From Pseudomonas sp. FeN3W (GTDB lineage: Bacteria; Pseudomonadota; Gammaproteobacteria; Pseudomonadales; Pseudomonadaceae): 64,000 bases of DNA. The translations under genes were made by a program, and so were the position numbers. Location: NCBI GenBank assembly GCA_030263805.2, contig CP136010.1, positions 186,001 to 250,000 on the forward strand. The letters run 5' to 3'. Below are positions 25,718 through 35,286 of this stretch, piece by piece (within the stretch, counting starts at the first letter, position 1; every line of letters begins with the position of its first letter). The notes beneath the pieces are model-generated. The model saw nothing but the letters and a program-made list of their open reading frames with translations. It ran no database searches and was not told the origin of the DNA.

Positions 25718-27970
25718 ATGTACAAAGACCTGAAATTCCCCATCCTCATCGTTCACCGTGACATAAAAGCCGACACCGTTGCCGGTGAGCGAGTGCGTGG
25801 CATCGCTTCCGAGCTGGAGCGCGACGGCTTCAATATCCTGCCCACAGCCAGCTCGAACGAGGGACGAATCGTCGCCTCGACTCATCACGGGCTGGCCTGC
25901 ATCCTGGTCGCGGCGGAAGGTGCTGGTGACAATCAGCGCCTACTGCACGACGTGGTGGAGCTGATCCGAGTCGCTCGTCGCCGCGCGCCGCGTCTGCCGA
26001 TCTTCGCGCTGGGCGAGCAGATCACCATCGAGAATGCGCCCGCTGAGGCAATGGCCGACCTAAACGAGTTGCGTGGCCTGCTTTACCTGTACGAGGACAC
26101 CGTGCCGTTTCTGGCGCGCCAGGTCGCTCGGGCCGCGCGCGGTTATCTCGAGGATCTGCTGCCGCCGTTCTTCAGTGCGCTGGTCCGACATACCGGCGAG
26201 TCCAACTACTCCTGGCACACGCCCGGCCACGGCGGCGGTGTGGCCTATCGCAAAAGCCCCGTGGGGCAGGCTTTCCACCAGTTCTTCGGCGAGAACACGC
26301 TGCGCTCTGATCTCTCGGTCTCGGTGCCGGAACTCGGCTCGCTGCTCGATCACACCGGGCCGCTGGCGGCAGCGGAAGCCCGCGCTGCACGCAACTTCGG
26401 CGCTGACCACACGTTCTTCGTGATCAACGGCACCTCCACGGCGAACAAGATCGTCTGGCATTCGATGGTCGCGCGAGACGATCTGGTGCTGGTGGATCGC
26501 AACTGCCACAAATCCATCCTACACGCGATCATCATGACCGGCGCGATACCGCTGTACATGAGCCCGGCACGCAACGAGCTGGGCATCATCGGTCCGATTC
26601 CGCTGGAAGAATTCACCCGAGAGTCCATTCAGGCGAAGATCTCTGCCAACCCGTTGGCGCGAGGTCGGCCGCCGAAGGTCAAGCTGGCGGTGGTGACGAA
26701 CTCGACTTACGACGGCCTCTGCTACAACGCCAACCTGATCAAGCGCACCCTGGCTGACAACGTCGAAGTGCTGCACTTCGACGAGGCCTGGTACGCCTAC
26801 GCGGCATTCCACGAGTTCTATGACGGCCGCTACGGCATGGATACGCGGGAGCAGGGTCCGCTGGTGTTCACCACTCATTCAACACACAAGCTGCTGGCGG
26901 CGTTCAGCCAGGCGTCGATGATCCATGTGCTCGACAGCCAGACCCGGCAGCTCGACCGCGATCGCTTCAACGAAGCCTTCATGATGCACATCTCCACTTC
27001 GCCGCAGTACGGCATTCTCGCGTCGCTGGACGTGGCGTCGGCGATGATGGAGGGCCCGGCGGGACGCTCGCTGATTCAGGAGACATTCGACGAGGCGCTG
27101 AGCTTTCGCCGGGCGCTGGCCAATCTGCGCCAGCACATCGATGCCGATGACTGGTGGTTCAGCATCTGGCAGCCGCCACTGGTCGACGGCGCCGAGGCGC
27201 TGGTGACCCCGGACTGGCTCCTCGAGCCAACGGCCGACTGGCATGGCTTTGGCGATATCGCCGACGATTACGTACTGCTCGATCCGATCAAGGTCACGCT
27301 TGTCACGCCAGGCCTTACCGCGTCCGGCGCACTGGGCGTAAGCGGCATACCGGCGGCGGTGGTCAGCAAGTTTCTCTGGGAACGCGGTCTGGTGGTGGAA
27401 AAGACCGGGTTGTATTCGATGCTGGTGCTTTTCTCCATGGGCATCACCAAGGGCAAGTGGAGCACTCTGCTAACCGAGTTGCTGGAGTTCAAGCGTCACT
27501 ACGACGCCAATATCCCGTTGGTCGAGGCCTTGCCATCGATTGCGCGGGCCGGCGCAGCGGCCCATGCGGGCATGGGGCTGCGTGATCTCTGCGATGCATT
27601 GCACGCCTGCTATTGCGAGAACGCCACGGCGCGGGCCATGCGCAGGATGTACATGACGTTGCCGGAGCCCGCGATGACTCCGGCTCAGGCCTATGACAAG
27701 TTGGTTCGCGGCGAGGTCGAAGCGGTGCCGATCGAGGCGCTGCAGGGCCGGATCGCTGCGGTCATGCTGGTGCCGTATCCGCCGGGTATCCCGTTGATCA
27801 TGCCGGGCGAGCGCTTTACCGAAGAGACTCGTTCGATTCTCGATTACCTTCGTTTCGCCCGTGATTTCGCCGAACGTTTCCCGGGGTTCGATGCCGACGT
27901 TCATGGCCTGCAACATGAGGCTGGCGCGGATGGATATGTGTATACCGTCGACTGTATCCGCGAAGGATGA
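25718..27970 (+). CDS. ldcA: Lysine decarboxylase (PLP-dependent Orn/Lys/Arg decarboxylase family)
   Basis: This 750-residue fold-III-type decarboxylase is made of an N-terminal wing domain, the PLP domain and a C-terminal domain. The PLP lysine is Lys391 in STHSTHKLLAAFSQ, and upstream motifs include HTPGHGGGVAYRKS and HFDEAWYAY. The gene follows dnaQ in pseudomonads, and the P. aeruginosa counterpart (PA1818, LdcA) decarboxylates lysine to cadaverine. I recall strong similarity to it. The start chosen is ATG 25718 (MYKDLKFP); an in-frame codon 24 bases earlier is less likely. Use of ornithine or arginine as substrate cannot be excluded. Confidence 0.92.
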   Translation: MYKDLKFPILIVHRDIKADTVAGERVRGIASELERDGFNILPTASSNEGRIVASTHHGLACILVAAEGAGDNQRLLHDVVELIRVARRRAPRLPIFALGEQITIENAPAEAMADLNELRGLLYLYEDTVPFLARQVARAARGYLEDLLPPFFSALVRHTGESNYSWHTPGHGGGVAYRKSPVGQAFHQFFGENTLRSDLSVSVPELGSLLDHTGPLAAAEARAARNFGADHTFFVINGTSTANKIVWHSMVARDDLVLVDRNCHKSILHAIIMTGAIPLYMSPARNELGIIGPIPLEEFTRESIQAKISANPLARGRPPKVKLAVVTNSTYDGLCYNANLIKRTLADNVEVLHFDEAWYAYAAFHEFYDGRYGMDTREQGPLVFTTHSTHKLLAAFSQASMIHVLDSQTRQLDRDRFNEAFMMHISTSPQYGILASLDVASAMMEGPAGRSLIQETFDEALSFRRALANLRQHIDADDWWFSIWQPPLVDGAEALVTPDWLLEPTADWHGFGDIADDYVLLDPIKVTLVTPGLTASGALGVSGIPAAVVSKFLWERGLVVEKTGLYSMLVLFSMGITKGKWSTLLTELLEFKRHYDANIPLVEALPSIARAGAAAHAGMGLRDLCDALHACYCENATARAMRRMYMTLPEPAMTPAQAYDKLVRGEVEAVPIEALQGRIAAVMLVPYPPGIPLIMPGERFTEETRSILDYLRFARDFAERFPGFDADVHGLQHEAGADGYVYTVDCIREG

Positions 27971-28150
27971 TGCGTCGATGCTTCCCGCTGTCTATAACGG
28001 CATGAGCAGGTCGTCTGCCGGCGTGGTCTGTATCACATCGTCTGCATCGACATTCACTCGTCGTGGTGGCAGTTGTTATAGTTGCCCACCGTCGTACGGA
28101 TTTGCCCGCCACGGCGCTCCCTATGCGCCCCTGCTGTCGAGGATGATAGC

Positions 28151-28963
28151 GTGACCGAATACAAAGCCTTCCGCGTAGAGTTGGCAGACAAGATTGCCCG
28201 CGTCGTGATCAATCGCCCTGAAAAGATCAATGCGATGGACGCTGCGTTCTGGTCGGAAATCATCGATATCTTCAACTGGATCGATGTAACCGACGAAGCG
28301 CGCGTAGTCGTCCTCAGTGGCGCCGGTGACCACTTCTCTTCCGGTATCGACCTGCAGATGCTGGCTTCGGTTGGCAGCCAGCTTGGCAACGACGTCGGCC
28401 GCAATGCCGAGCAACTGCGGCGCAAGATCCTTTCCCTGCAGGCATCGTTCAATGCCGTGGACAGCTGCCGCAAGCCGGTCATCGCCGCGATTCAGGGTTA
28501 CTGTCTGGGCGGCGCCATCGATCTGATCTCCGCTTGCGACATGCGTTACAGCACGGCGGACGCGAAATTCTCGATCAAGGAAATCGACATGGGCATGGCA
28601 GCCGATGTCGGCACCTTGCAGCGGCTACCTCGCATCATCGGCGATGGCATGATGCGCGAACTGGCCTTTACCGGCCGCACGATCAGTGGCGAGGAAGCGT
28701 GCAGTATCGGTCTGGTCAATCGCAGCTATGCCGATCAGCAAATGCTGATGGACGCCGTCCTGGAGCTGGCCCGCGAAATCGCCAGCAAATCACCGATCGC
28801 CATTCGCGGCACCAAGGAAATGATCCGTTACATGCGCGATCACCGGGTCGACGATGGGCTCGAGTACATCGCCACCTGGAATGCGGCCATGCTGCAATCG
28901 GCCGATATCAAGGTCGCCATCGCCGCTCACATGAGCAAACAGAAGCCGGACTTTGCCGACTGA
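28151..28963 (+). CDS. Crotonase-family enzyme, dienoyl-CoA isomerase-like
   Basis: This 270-residue enoyl-CoA hydratase/isomerase-family protein starts at GTG 28151. The oxyanion-hole segments are HFSSGIDLQML and IQGYCLGGAIDL. The stretch FSIKEIDMGMAADVGTLQRLPRIIG has the acidic pair (Glu in KEID, Asp in AADVG) typical of delta3,5-delta2,4-dienoyl-CoA isomerases rather than simple hydratases. It would help oxidise unsaturated fatty acids with double bonds at odd positions. It lies 37 bases before fimL on the same strand. Confidence 0.85.
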   Translation: MTEYKAFRVELADKIARVVINRPEKINAMDAAFWSEIIDIFNWIDVTDEARVVVLSGAGDHFSSGIDLQMLASVGSQLGNDVGRNAEQLRRKILSLQASFNAVDSCRKPVIAAIQGYCLGGAIDLISACDMRYSTADAKFSIKEIDMGMAADVGTLQRLPRIIGDGMMRELAFTGRTISGEEACSIGLVNRSYADQQMLMDAVLELAREIASKSPIAIRGTKEMIRYMRDHRVDDGLEYIATWNAAMLQSADIKVAIAAHMSKQKPDFAD

Positions 28964-29000
28964 TGCGTCAACACACGTTTGCGCGGGAGGCGCACTAGGC

Positions 29001-30683
29001 ATGGTTACTGGAGCTACTTCACTCGGTCTGGTCCGTGACGAGCTGTTCGCCACCATGGAAGAGGCCGAGCAGAGCCTCGAACATTTCATCATCGATCGCA
29101 ACAATGGCGGCCTGTTGCAGCAGGCCGTGGAAAACCTCAAGCAGGTGCGCGGCACGCTCAACCTCATCGAGCTGACTGGCGCCGAGTTGCTTGCGCAGGA
29201 GATATTGCAGCTGGCTACCGACATCCCGGTCGGCGCCGGCGAGGACCGCGACGTACAGCTCGCCGCGCTGAGCAACGCGCTCTACGTGCTGCGACGTTAT
29301 CTGGAAAGCGTCGATGCCAGTCGCCAGGAAATACCCGAACTGCTGCTTCCAGCCATCAACGCGCTGCGCCAGGCCTGTGCACAGCCGCCGTTGCCGGAAA
29401 GTTTCTTTTTCAGCGTCCGGCTCGACCTTGCCCGTCCTGCGTTGGACGTGCCGGCTCGTTCGGGAGCTGCGCCAGTTGCCGAGGCCCGGCGGCTGCGTCA
29501 GATGTATCAGGTCGGGTTGCTCGGCTTCATTCGTGAAGAGAATCTGCCAGCCAGCCTGAAACTAATGGGCCGCGCCTTGACGCGTTTGGATCATCTGTTC
29601 ATCGAATCACCGGCCAGCCGGCTGTGCTGGATCGGCAGCGCAGCTGTCGAATCGCAATTGGACGGCCAGCTGTTGCCGCGCAAATCGCGCAAGCAGCTGT
29701 TTTCCCGCTTGGACCGGGAACTCAAGCAGGTCATTGGCAACCCTGCATACGAGGCTCCACGCAGCTTGCTCAAGGAGCTGCTGTATGTCGTCGCGCTGGC
29801 CGACACCCATGGGCCTATTGCCAGCCAGGTCCGCGAGGTGTTTTCGCTGGGTTCGCTGCCGTTCACCGACCACCTGCTGGAAGACGAATCCCAGCGCCTG
29901 GCCGGCCCGGGCCAGGCCGTCATGCGTTCGCTGTCCTCGGCGATCCGTGAGGAACTGGCGAGCCTGAAGGATCTGCTGGATCTGATCGAGCGGGGTACCG
30001 CCCAGGCGGAAGCTTACTCGAACCTGCATAACCTGCTCGGGAAGATGGCCAAGACTCTCGGCATGGTTGGCCTTTCCTCTGCGGCCAGCACGCTGCAGGC
30101 GCAGCTGGGCGACGTGTCTGGCTGGAGTCTGGAGCATGCGCCGGAACCGCATGTCATCCAGCGTCTCGCCGATGCCGTGCTGTATGTCGAGAGCATGGTC
30201 GCCAGCCTCGAGCGCGGCGATCGACGCGATACCAAGCCTCAGGTCGCCCGACCCGGAATGGAAGCGGAAGCCTTTGCCAATCACCAGCTCACCGAAGCGT
30301 GCATCGTGGTAATCGATGAGGCGAGCGCAGGTCTGGCGCTGGCCAAACGGGCGATCACCGCTTATCTCGAGTCAAACGGAGAGAAATTGCACCTGGCCAA
30401 CGTGCCGTTCAGCCTGCAGGCCGTGCGCGGCGGCCTGCGTTTCCTTGAGCAGGAACGCGCGGCGGACCTGATCGGCGCTTGCGCTGATTTCATTCAGAAG
30501 CACATGCTCGAATCGAACCAGATGCCTCCTGAGCAACTGCTCGAAACCCTGGCCGATGCGCTGACCAGTCTGGAGTACTACCTCGAAGGTGGCGCAGTAT
30601 TGCGACGTGACGATTCGCGCGTGAGCGTGCTTGATCTGGCCAGCGAGAGCGTACGCGCGCTGGGTATGCCGGTCGCCGCCTGA
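29001..30683 (+). CDS. fimL: FimL, regulator of type IV pili and twitching
   Basis: This 560-residue soluble, helical protein starts at ATG 29001 with a GGGAGG ribosome site 12 bases upstream. The N-terminus (MVTGATSLGLVRDELFATMEEAEQSLEHFI) and the overall sequence match my memory of P. aeruginosa FimL (PA1822). FimL is related to the N-terminal Hpt-like region of the chemosensor kinase ChpA but lacks the phosphorylatable histidines. In P. aeruginosa it links the Pil-Chp system to the adenylate cyclase CyaB and affects cAMP and twitching. Its stop overlaps the nudC start by one base. Confidence 0.9.
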   Translation: MVTGATSLGLVRDELFATMEEAEQSLEHFIIDRNNGGLLQQAVENLKQVRGTLNLIELTGAELLAQEILQLATDIPVGAGEDRDVQLAALSNALYVLRRYLESVDASRQEIPELLLPAINALRQACAQPPLPESFFFSVRLDLARPALDVPARSGAAPVAEARRLRQMYQVGLLGFIREENLPASLKLMGRALTRLDHLFIESPASRLCWIGSAAVESQLDGQLLPRKSRKQLFSRLDRELKQVIGNPAYEAPRSLLKELLYVVALADTHGPIASQVREVFSLGSLPFTDHLLEDESQRLAGPGQAVMRSLSSAIREELASLKDLLDLIERGTAQAEAYSNLHNLLGKMAKTLGMVGLSSAASTLQAQLGDVSGWSLEHAPEPHVIQRLADAVLYVESMVASLERGDRRDTKPQVARPGMEAEAFANHQLTEACIVVIDEASAGLALAKRAITAYLESNGEKLHLANVPFSLQAVRGGLRFLEQERAADLIGACADFIQKHMLESNQMPPEQLLETLADALTSLEYYLEGGAVLRRDDSRVSVLDLASESVRALGMPVAA

Positions 30684-31513
30684 TGAGCTTGCGCTGGCAG
30701 GCGGCGCTGCTCGATCCCTCGGTGGCAGGGGGTTGGGCGGTGGTGCACTGCCGGCAGCAGTTTCTGCTCGATGGCAACGGCGCGCTCTTTCCGCGGGACT
30801 GGCTCAAGCGTCTGGATCTGCCGCTGCTCAGCGAACAGGGTCTGGGACATTTCGATGGAGAGCCGGTGTTTCTTTTCGAACTGGACTTTCCGGCCGATGT
30901 ACCAGGCGCGCGCTGGCAGGGCCTGCGTCAGTTCATGCAGGAGGATGATCGCGATCTGTTCCGGCTCCTCGGCTATGCCACGCAGATCGGTACCTGGGTC
31001 AGCCAGCATCGTTTCTGCGGCAGCTGTGGCTCGCCGATGCAGGCGCGAGCCGGTGAGCGCGCCATGTACTGTCCCGCTTGTGGCGTTCAGCACTACCCGC
31101 GTCTTTCGCCGAGCATGATCGTCCTGGTCACCCGTGGAGACGAATTGTTGCTGGCACGCTCACCGCGTTTCGCGCCTAGTGTCTACAGCACGCTGGCCGG
31201 TTATGTGGAGCCGGGTGAGTCGGTGGAACAGTGCGTCGCACGCGAGGTTCGAGAAGAAGTCGGCGTGGCCATTCATGCACCGCAATACATCGCCAGCCAG
31301 GGCTGGCCGTTTCCCCATTCCCTCATGCTCGGGTTCCACGCGGAATATGCCGGTGGCGATATCGTGCTGCAGCCCGAGGAAATCGAGGATGCCCGTTGGT
31401 TCGCCATCGATAACCTGCCGGCGCTGCCCGCGCGTCAATCCATCGCCCGCTACCTGATCGAGCTTTATCTGGCCCGCCGGCTAGGCCACCCCGAACCAGT
31501 GTTGCCAGGCTAG
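30683..31513 (+). CDS. nudC: NADH pyrophosphatase / NAD-cap hydrolase NudC
   Basis: This 276-residue Nudix enzyme hydrolyses NADH to NMNH and AMP and can remove NAD caps from RNA. A four-cysteine zinc ribbon (CGSCGSPMQ and YCPACG) precedes the Nudix box GYVEPGESVEQCVAREVREEVG. The NudC-specific motif SQGWPFPHS follows; one residue differs from the usual SQPWPFP. It starts at ATG 30683 within the fimL stop. Its 3' end overlaps the convergent permease gene by 33 bases. Confidence 0.94.
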   Translation: MSLRWQAALLDPSVAGGWAVVHCRQQFLLDGNGALFPRDWLKRLDLPLLSEQGLGHFDGEPVFLFELDFPADVPGARWQGLRQFMQEDDRDLFRLLGYATQIGTWVSQHRFCGSCGSPMQARAGERAMYCPACGVQHYPRLSPSMIVLVTRGDELLLARSPRFAPSVYSTLAGYVEPGESVEQCVAREVREEVGVAIHAPQYIASQGWPFPHSLMLGFHAEYAGGDIVLQPEEIEDARWFAIDNLPALPARQSIARYLIELYLARRLGHPEPVLPG

Positions 31514-32266
31514 CCGCAGACTCATCGCCAGCACCACCAGAATGAATACCGGACGGATGAACCGCGAGCCACCGCGGATCGCTGTACGCGCGCCGAAGTA
31601 GGCCCCAGCCATCAGGGCCAATCCCATCCCAACGCCCAGCACCCAAGCGACGTGGCCGCCGATGATGAATACCGCGAGGGCCATGGCATTGCTGACGAAA
31701 TTCATCGTCCGCGCCACGCCGCTCGCTCGCAACAGGTCGAGCGGGTAGAGCAGCATGCTGCTGACCGTCCAGAAGGCGCCGGTTCCCGGACCGGCTACTC
31801 CGTCGTAGAAGCCCAGAGAGAGGCTATGTGGCCATTGGCGCTTACGGCCGATGACCACTGTATCGCTGCCGGACTTGGCCGGCATATGGCTGAAGAGTAG
31901 GTAGATCCCGCACGCAGAAACCACCAGTGGCAACAGCTGGTTAAGCCAGCTCGCCGGCATGAATTGCGCGACTACTGCGCCAAGTGCGGCGCCGATCGCC
32001 GTGCCGGTTAGTGCTCTTCGCCACAGGCCCGGCTCGAATAGCCGACGGCGATAGAAGGTGTAGCTGGCGGTGCCCGAGCCGAATGTGGCGCACAGCTTGT
32101 TGGTGCCCAGTACGAGATGCGGTGGTAGGCCGGCAGTCAGCAGGGCTGGGATGGTCAACAACCCGCCGCCCCCGGCGATGGCGTCGATGAATCCGGCAGT
32201 GAAGGCAACGGCGAACAGAATCACCAATGTGGCAGGATCGAGCGCGAGCTCAAGTGCGAAGGGCAT
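31481..32266 (-). CDS. TauE/SafE-family membrane transporter
   Basis: This 261-residue protein has about eight hydrophobic segments. It carries the family pattern AFTAGFIDAIAGGGGLLTIPALL near the N-terminus and FYDGVAGPGTGAFW at the start of the second half. These permeases export sulfite, sulfonates or other organic anions; the substrate here is unknown. ATG 32266 (MPFALELALDP) gives the standard length. Longer upstream starts would enter the divergent promoter region. It converges on nudC with a 33-base overlap. Confidence 0.88.
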   Translation of the reverse strand: MPFALELALDPATLVILFAVAFTAGFIDAIAGGGGLLTIPALLTAGLPPHLVLGTNKLCATFGSGTASYTFYRRRLFEPGLWRRALTGTAIGAALGAVVAQFMPASWLNQLLPLVVSACGIYLLFSHMPAKSGSDTVVIGRKRQWPHSLSLGFYDGVAGPGTGAFWTVSSMLLYPLDLLRASGVARTMNFVSNAMALAVFIIGGHVAWVLGVGMGLALMAGAYFGARTAIRGGSRFIRPVFILVVLAMSLRLAWQHWFGVA

Positions 32267-32459
32267 GCGAGCCTCAATAGGCAGAACGACAGCGGAGGAT
32301 AATGCGGCTGGCCATACTGGCGAAAGAGCTTGCCCGCATGACAGACATCCTGCTCCTACGAATAAGAGTGCGAGCCCGTGATCGCCGTCCCATGCCGGCG
32401 CTGGCTGCTCTGATCGCTCCCGCGGATAATGACGCACTCAATGAAAAGGACGCTTGGTT

Positions 32460-33107
32460 ATGCAATATCTGGGGCTTGCGATCGTGATTGCGCTGCTCGC
32501 TATCATCGTTTTGCTGGTCGCGTTGCGCTTGCTGCTGGGAGGTCACTGGTTCATGGGCTGGCTGCGCGGGACCTGCGGCTTTCTGGTCCTGGTGTTCGCC
32601 GGGTTGATTGGCCTGATTGGCTACGACGTCAGCACCTATGCTGCGCTGTCTGACAAGGAGCCGCTGGTCACTTTGAGTTTCCAGGCCCAGGGTTCGCAGC
32701 GTTACGAAGTCAGCCTTGAGCAGGGCAATGAGACGCGAACGCTGATGCTGGAAGGCGATCTATGGCAGCTCGATCTCCATCTGCTTCGCTGGAAGAGCCT
32801 TGCCGAACTGATAGGTCTGGAGTCGGGGTATCGACTGGAGCGGCTTTCCGGGCGCTATCTCGCCGTGGAGCAGCAGAACCTCTCCCGCCATGGCCGCGTT
32901 GTGCTCAGCGAGAACCCTCTGGGGCTGGACATATGGGACGCGCTGCAGCTCGAGCGCCGCGACCTGTACTTCCTGGAACCACAAGTGCTGCGTGTCGACT
33001 ACATGCCGATTGCCGATGGGGCCGTCTATGCCGTGGAACTGGCGCCGACGGGGCTGCTGGCGAAACCGCTGAACGCCGCTGCGACCGAGGCACTGAAGAA
33101 CTGGTAA
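32460..33107 (+). CDS. Conserved hypothetical membrane-anchored protein
   Basis: This 215-residue protein has two hydrophobic helices in the first ~60 residues (LGLAIVIALLAIIVLLVALRLLL and GFLVLVFAGLIGLIGYDV). A ~150-residue domain follows, probably outside the cytoplasm and rich in beta strands (VTLSFQAQGSQRYEVSLEQG). It reads like a conserved Pseudomonas protein of unknown role. The start is ATG 32460; a TTG six bases earlier is possible. A strong terminator follows at 33120. Confidence 0.75.
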   Translation: MQYLGLAIVIALLAIIVLLVALRLLLGGHWFMGWLRGTCGFLVLVFAGLIGLIGYDVSTYAALSDKEPLVTLSFQAQGSQRYEVSLEQGNETRTLMLEGDLWQLDLHLLRWKSLAELIGLESGYRLERLSGRYLAVEQQNLSRHGRVVLSENPLGLDIWDALQLERRDLYFLEPQVLRVDYMPIADGAVYAVELAPTGLLAKPLNAAATEALKNW

Positions 33108-33119
33108 GAGTGGACAGAC

Positions 33120-33176
33120 AAAAAAGGGAGCCGTTTGGCTTAACTGACCGGCATTAGCCAAATGGCTCCCTTTTTT
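33120..33176. terminator. Bidirectional rho-independent terminator
   Basis: A 21-base stem with one G/A mismatch (AAAAAAGGGAGCC... with ...GGCTCCCTTTTTT) surrounds a 15-base loop. A and T tracts flank both sides, so it can end transcripts from the gene at 32460 and from the minus-strand SDR gene whose stop is at 33190. Confidence 0.92.
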
Positions 33177-33189
33177 GTGCGGCGAATGC

Positions 33190-33957
33190 TCAGGCCAGAT
33201 ACCCACCATCTACGTTCAGTGACACACCGGTGGTGTAGCTGGATGCGTCGCTGGCCAGATAGAGCACCGCACCGGCCATTTCGCTCGGCTGGGCGACCCG
33301 GCTCAACGGGATGTGCTGCAGCGCCATCTCCAGGATGGATTCGTTCTTGACCAGCGCTGAGGCGAACTTGGTATCGGTCAGGCCTGGGAGCAGGGCATTG
33401 CAGCGAATACCGAACTGCGCGCATTCCTTAGCGAAGGCCTTGGTCATGTTGATCACGGCGCCCTTGGTGATCGAATAGATGCCCTGGAAGTTTCCGGGCG
33501 TCACACCATTGATGGAAGCGACGTTGATGATGCTGCCGCCGCCGTGCTCGCGCATCAGCTTGCCGGCTTCGATGGACATGTAGAAGTAGCCACGGATGTT
33601 CACGTCGACGGTCTTCTGGAAGGCCGAAACATCGGTATCCAGCACATGGCAGAACTGGGGATTGGTCGCCGCATTGTTGACCAGGATATCGAGGCGGCCG
33701 AACTGTTCGCGGATCTGGGCAAACACTGCCTGGATCTGTTCCATCTCGCCGATGTGGCAGGCAACCGGGGTCGCCTTGCCGCCTTCAGCGATGATCGCGT
33801 CGGCCACTGCCTGGCAGCCTTCGATCTTGCGGCTGGATACGATCACATGGGCGCCTTGTTGCGCGAGCAGTTTGGCGATGGCTTCGCCGATACCGCGGCT
33901 GGCGCCGGAAACGAAGGCGATCTTGCCGTCTAGGTCGAACAGGGTGGTCTTGGACAT
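33190..33957 (-). CDS. SDR-family oxidoreductase
   Basis: This 255-residue short-chain dehydrogenase/reductase has the cofactor motif GASRGIG (residues about 18-24), the NNAATNP motif, catalytic Ser in NVASING and the Tyr-x3-Lys pair in IYSITKGA. The C-terminus YTTGVSLNVDGGYLA is typical. An Arg in SSRK after the second strand suggests NADPH use. It lies beside a phosphotransferase-like protein and an SCP2-like protein on the same strand, a conserved Pseudomonas group probably linked to acyl-CoA or lipid metabolism. The substrate is unknown. Confidence 0.9.
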   Translation of the reverse strand: MSKTTLFDLDGKIAFVSGASRGIGEAIAKLLAQQGAHVIVSSRKIEGCQAVADAIIAEGGKATPVACHIGEMEQIQAVFAQIREQFGRLDILVNNAATNPQFCHVLDTDVSAFQKTVDVNIRGYFYMSIEAGKLMREHGGGSIINVASINGVTPGNFQGIYSITKGAVINMTKAFAKECAQFGIRCNALLPGLTDTKFASALVKNESILEMALQHIPLSRVAQPSEMAGAVLYLASDASSYTTGVSLNVDGGYLA

Positions 33958-34012
33958 GGTCGTTCCTCTTTTCTTGTTCGGTCCTGTGGCGCGCCACAGG
34001 GTTTGGATGGCT

Positions 34013-35080
34013 TCAGAGCTTCGATTGCCCGATCACTTGCAGCGCCTTGTGTTCGAGCAACTTGTTCATGTGGATGAATGAGGCGAAACGTTGGTCCTGG
34101 GTCTGGCCGTGATAGAAGCGGTAGTAGATCTGCTGAACGATTCCAGCCAGGCGAAACAGGCCGTAGGTGTAGTAGAAATCGATGCAGGGGATTTCGATGC
34201 CGGCTCGTTGTGCGTAGTAATCGACGAAGCCTTGCCGGGTATGCATGCCGGGCAGATGGCTGGGTTGGCGACGCATCGCCTGCATTGGCTGGGGATCATC
34301 GGCTTCGATCCAGTAGGCCAGCGTATTGCCCAGATCCATCAGTGGATCACCGATGGTGGTCATTTCCCAGTCCAGCACACCGATGATCTCCATCGGGTTG
34401 TCCGGGTTGAGGATGACGTTGTCGAAACGGTAGTCGTTGTGAATGATCCCGGGCTTGGGGTGATCCGCCGGCATCTTCTCCTTCAACCAGGCCCTCACCG
34501 CCTCCCAGGCGGGTGCATCGGGGGTGATGGCGCGTTCGTAGCGCTCGCTCCAACCCTCGATCTGGCGCTTCACGTAGCCTTCCGGCTTGCCCAGGTCACC
34601 GAGGCCACAGGCCTGATAGTCGACATTGTGCAGGTCGACGAACTTGTCGATGAAGCTCTCGCAGAGGGCACGGGTCTGGCCTTCATCGAGGCTCAATTCC
34701 GGCGGCAGCTCCGAGCGCAGGATGATGCCGTTGACGCGCTCCATCACGTAGAACTCTGCGCCTATCACCGAATCATCGGTGCAGTACACGTACGCTTTCG
34801 GGCAGTAGGGAAAGCCTTCGTTGAGCTGATTGAGAATGCGAAACTCACGGCCCATGTCATGGGCTGATTTGGCTTTGTGTCCGAAGGGAGGGCGGCGCAA
34901 GACCAGATCGCGATCGGGGTACTGCAGCAGGTAGGTCAGATTCGATGCGCCGCCGGGAAACTGGGAAATCTGCGGTGTACCGTTCAGGCCAGGGATATGC
35001 GCCTTCAAGTACTGGTCGATGATATCGACCGGCAATTCCTCGCCTACACGGACGCGGGTGGTTTGATCTGTAAGCGCCAT
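34013..35080 (-). CDS. Phosphotransferase-family protein (aminoglycoside phosphotransferase-like fold, ACAD10-type)
   Basis: This 355-residue kinase-fold protein carries the catalytic loop HNDYRFDNVIL and the metal-binding motif GVLDWEMTTIGDPLMDLG. It lies in the branch found near acyl-CoA dehydrogenases and as the N-terminal part of ACAD10/11, which act on hydroxy-acyl-CoA compounds. The gene is 55 bases upstream of the SDR gene in transcription order. It is unlikely to be an antibiotic-resistance enzyme, given its family branch and chromosomal context. Confidence 0.87.
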   Translation of the reverse strand: MALTDQTTRVRVGEELPVDIIDQYLKAHIPGLNGTPQISQFPGGASNLTYLLQYPDRDLVLRRPPFGHKAKSAHDMGREFRILNQLNEGFPYCPKAYVYCTDDSVIGAEFYVMERVNGIILRSELPPELSLDEGQTRALCESFIDKFVDLHNVDYQACGLGDLGKPEGYVKRQIEGWSERYERAITPDAPAWEAVRAWLKEKMPADHPKPGIIHNDYRFDNVILNPDNPMEIIGVLDWEMTTIGDPLMDLGNTLAYWIEADDPQPMQAMRRQPSHLPGMHTRQGFVDYYAQRAGIEIPCIDFYYTYGLFRLAGIVQQIYYRFYHGQTQDQRFASFIHMNKLLEHKALQVIGQSKL

Positions 35081-35230
35081 TGTTATCCCTTCTACTTATG
35101 TTCGGTGCCCAAGATGATTCAGTAATCTAATGCTCGAGGTTGTGTAGACCAAGCGCTGCCCGCTGTTATTGGCCGGAGTGTTGCTAGTTAATCAAACTCC
35201 TTGATTCGCCCTGCAGCGAATCGCTGGCAT

Positions 35231-35262
35231 AAAAAAACCGAAGTCTGTGACTTCGGTTTTTT
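35231..35262 (-). terminator. Rho-independent terminator after the SCP2-domain gene
   Basis: ACCGAAGTC/GACTTCGGT form a 9-base stem with a short loop, flanked by A7 and T6 tracts. It lies 25 bases past the stop of the minus-strand gene at 35287 and separates it from the phosphotransferase gene. Confidence 0.88.
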
Positions 35263-35286
35263 GCATCTCAGCGTTCAGCTTCCGTC

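Noticed and set aside
34013..35080. Aminoglycoside resistance kinase
   Set aside because: The fold matches, but the branch (ACAD10-like) and lipid-related neighbours indicate a metabolic role.
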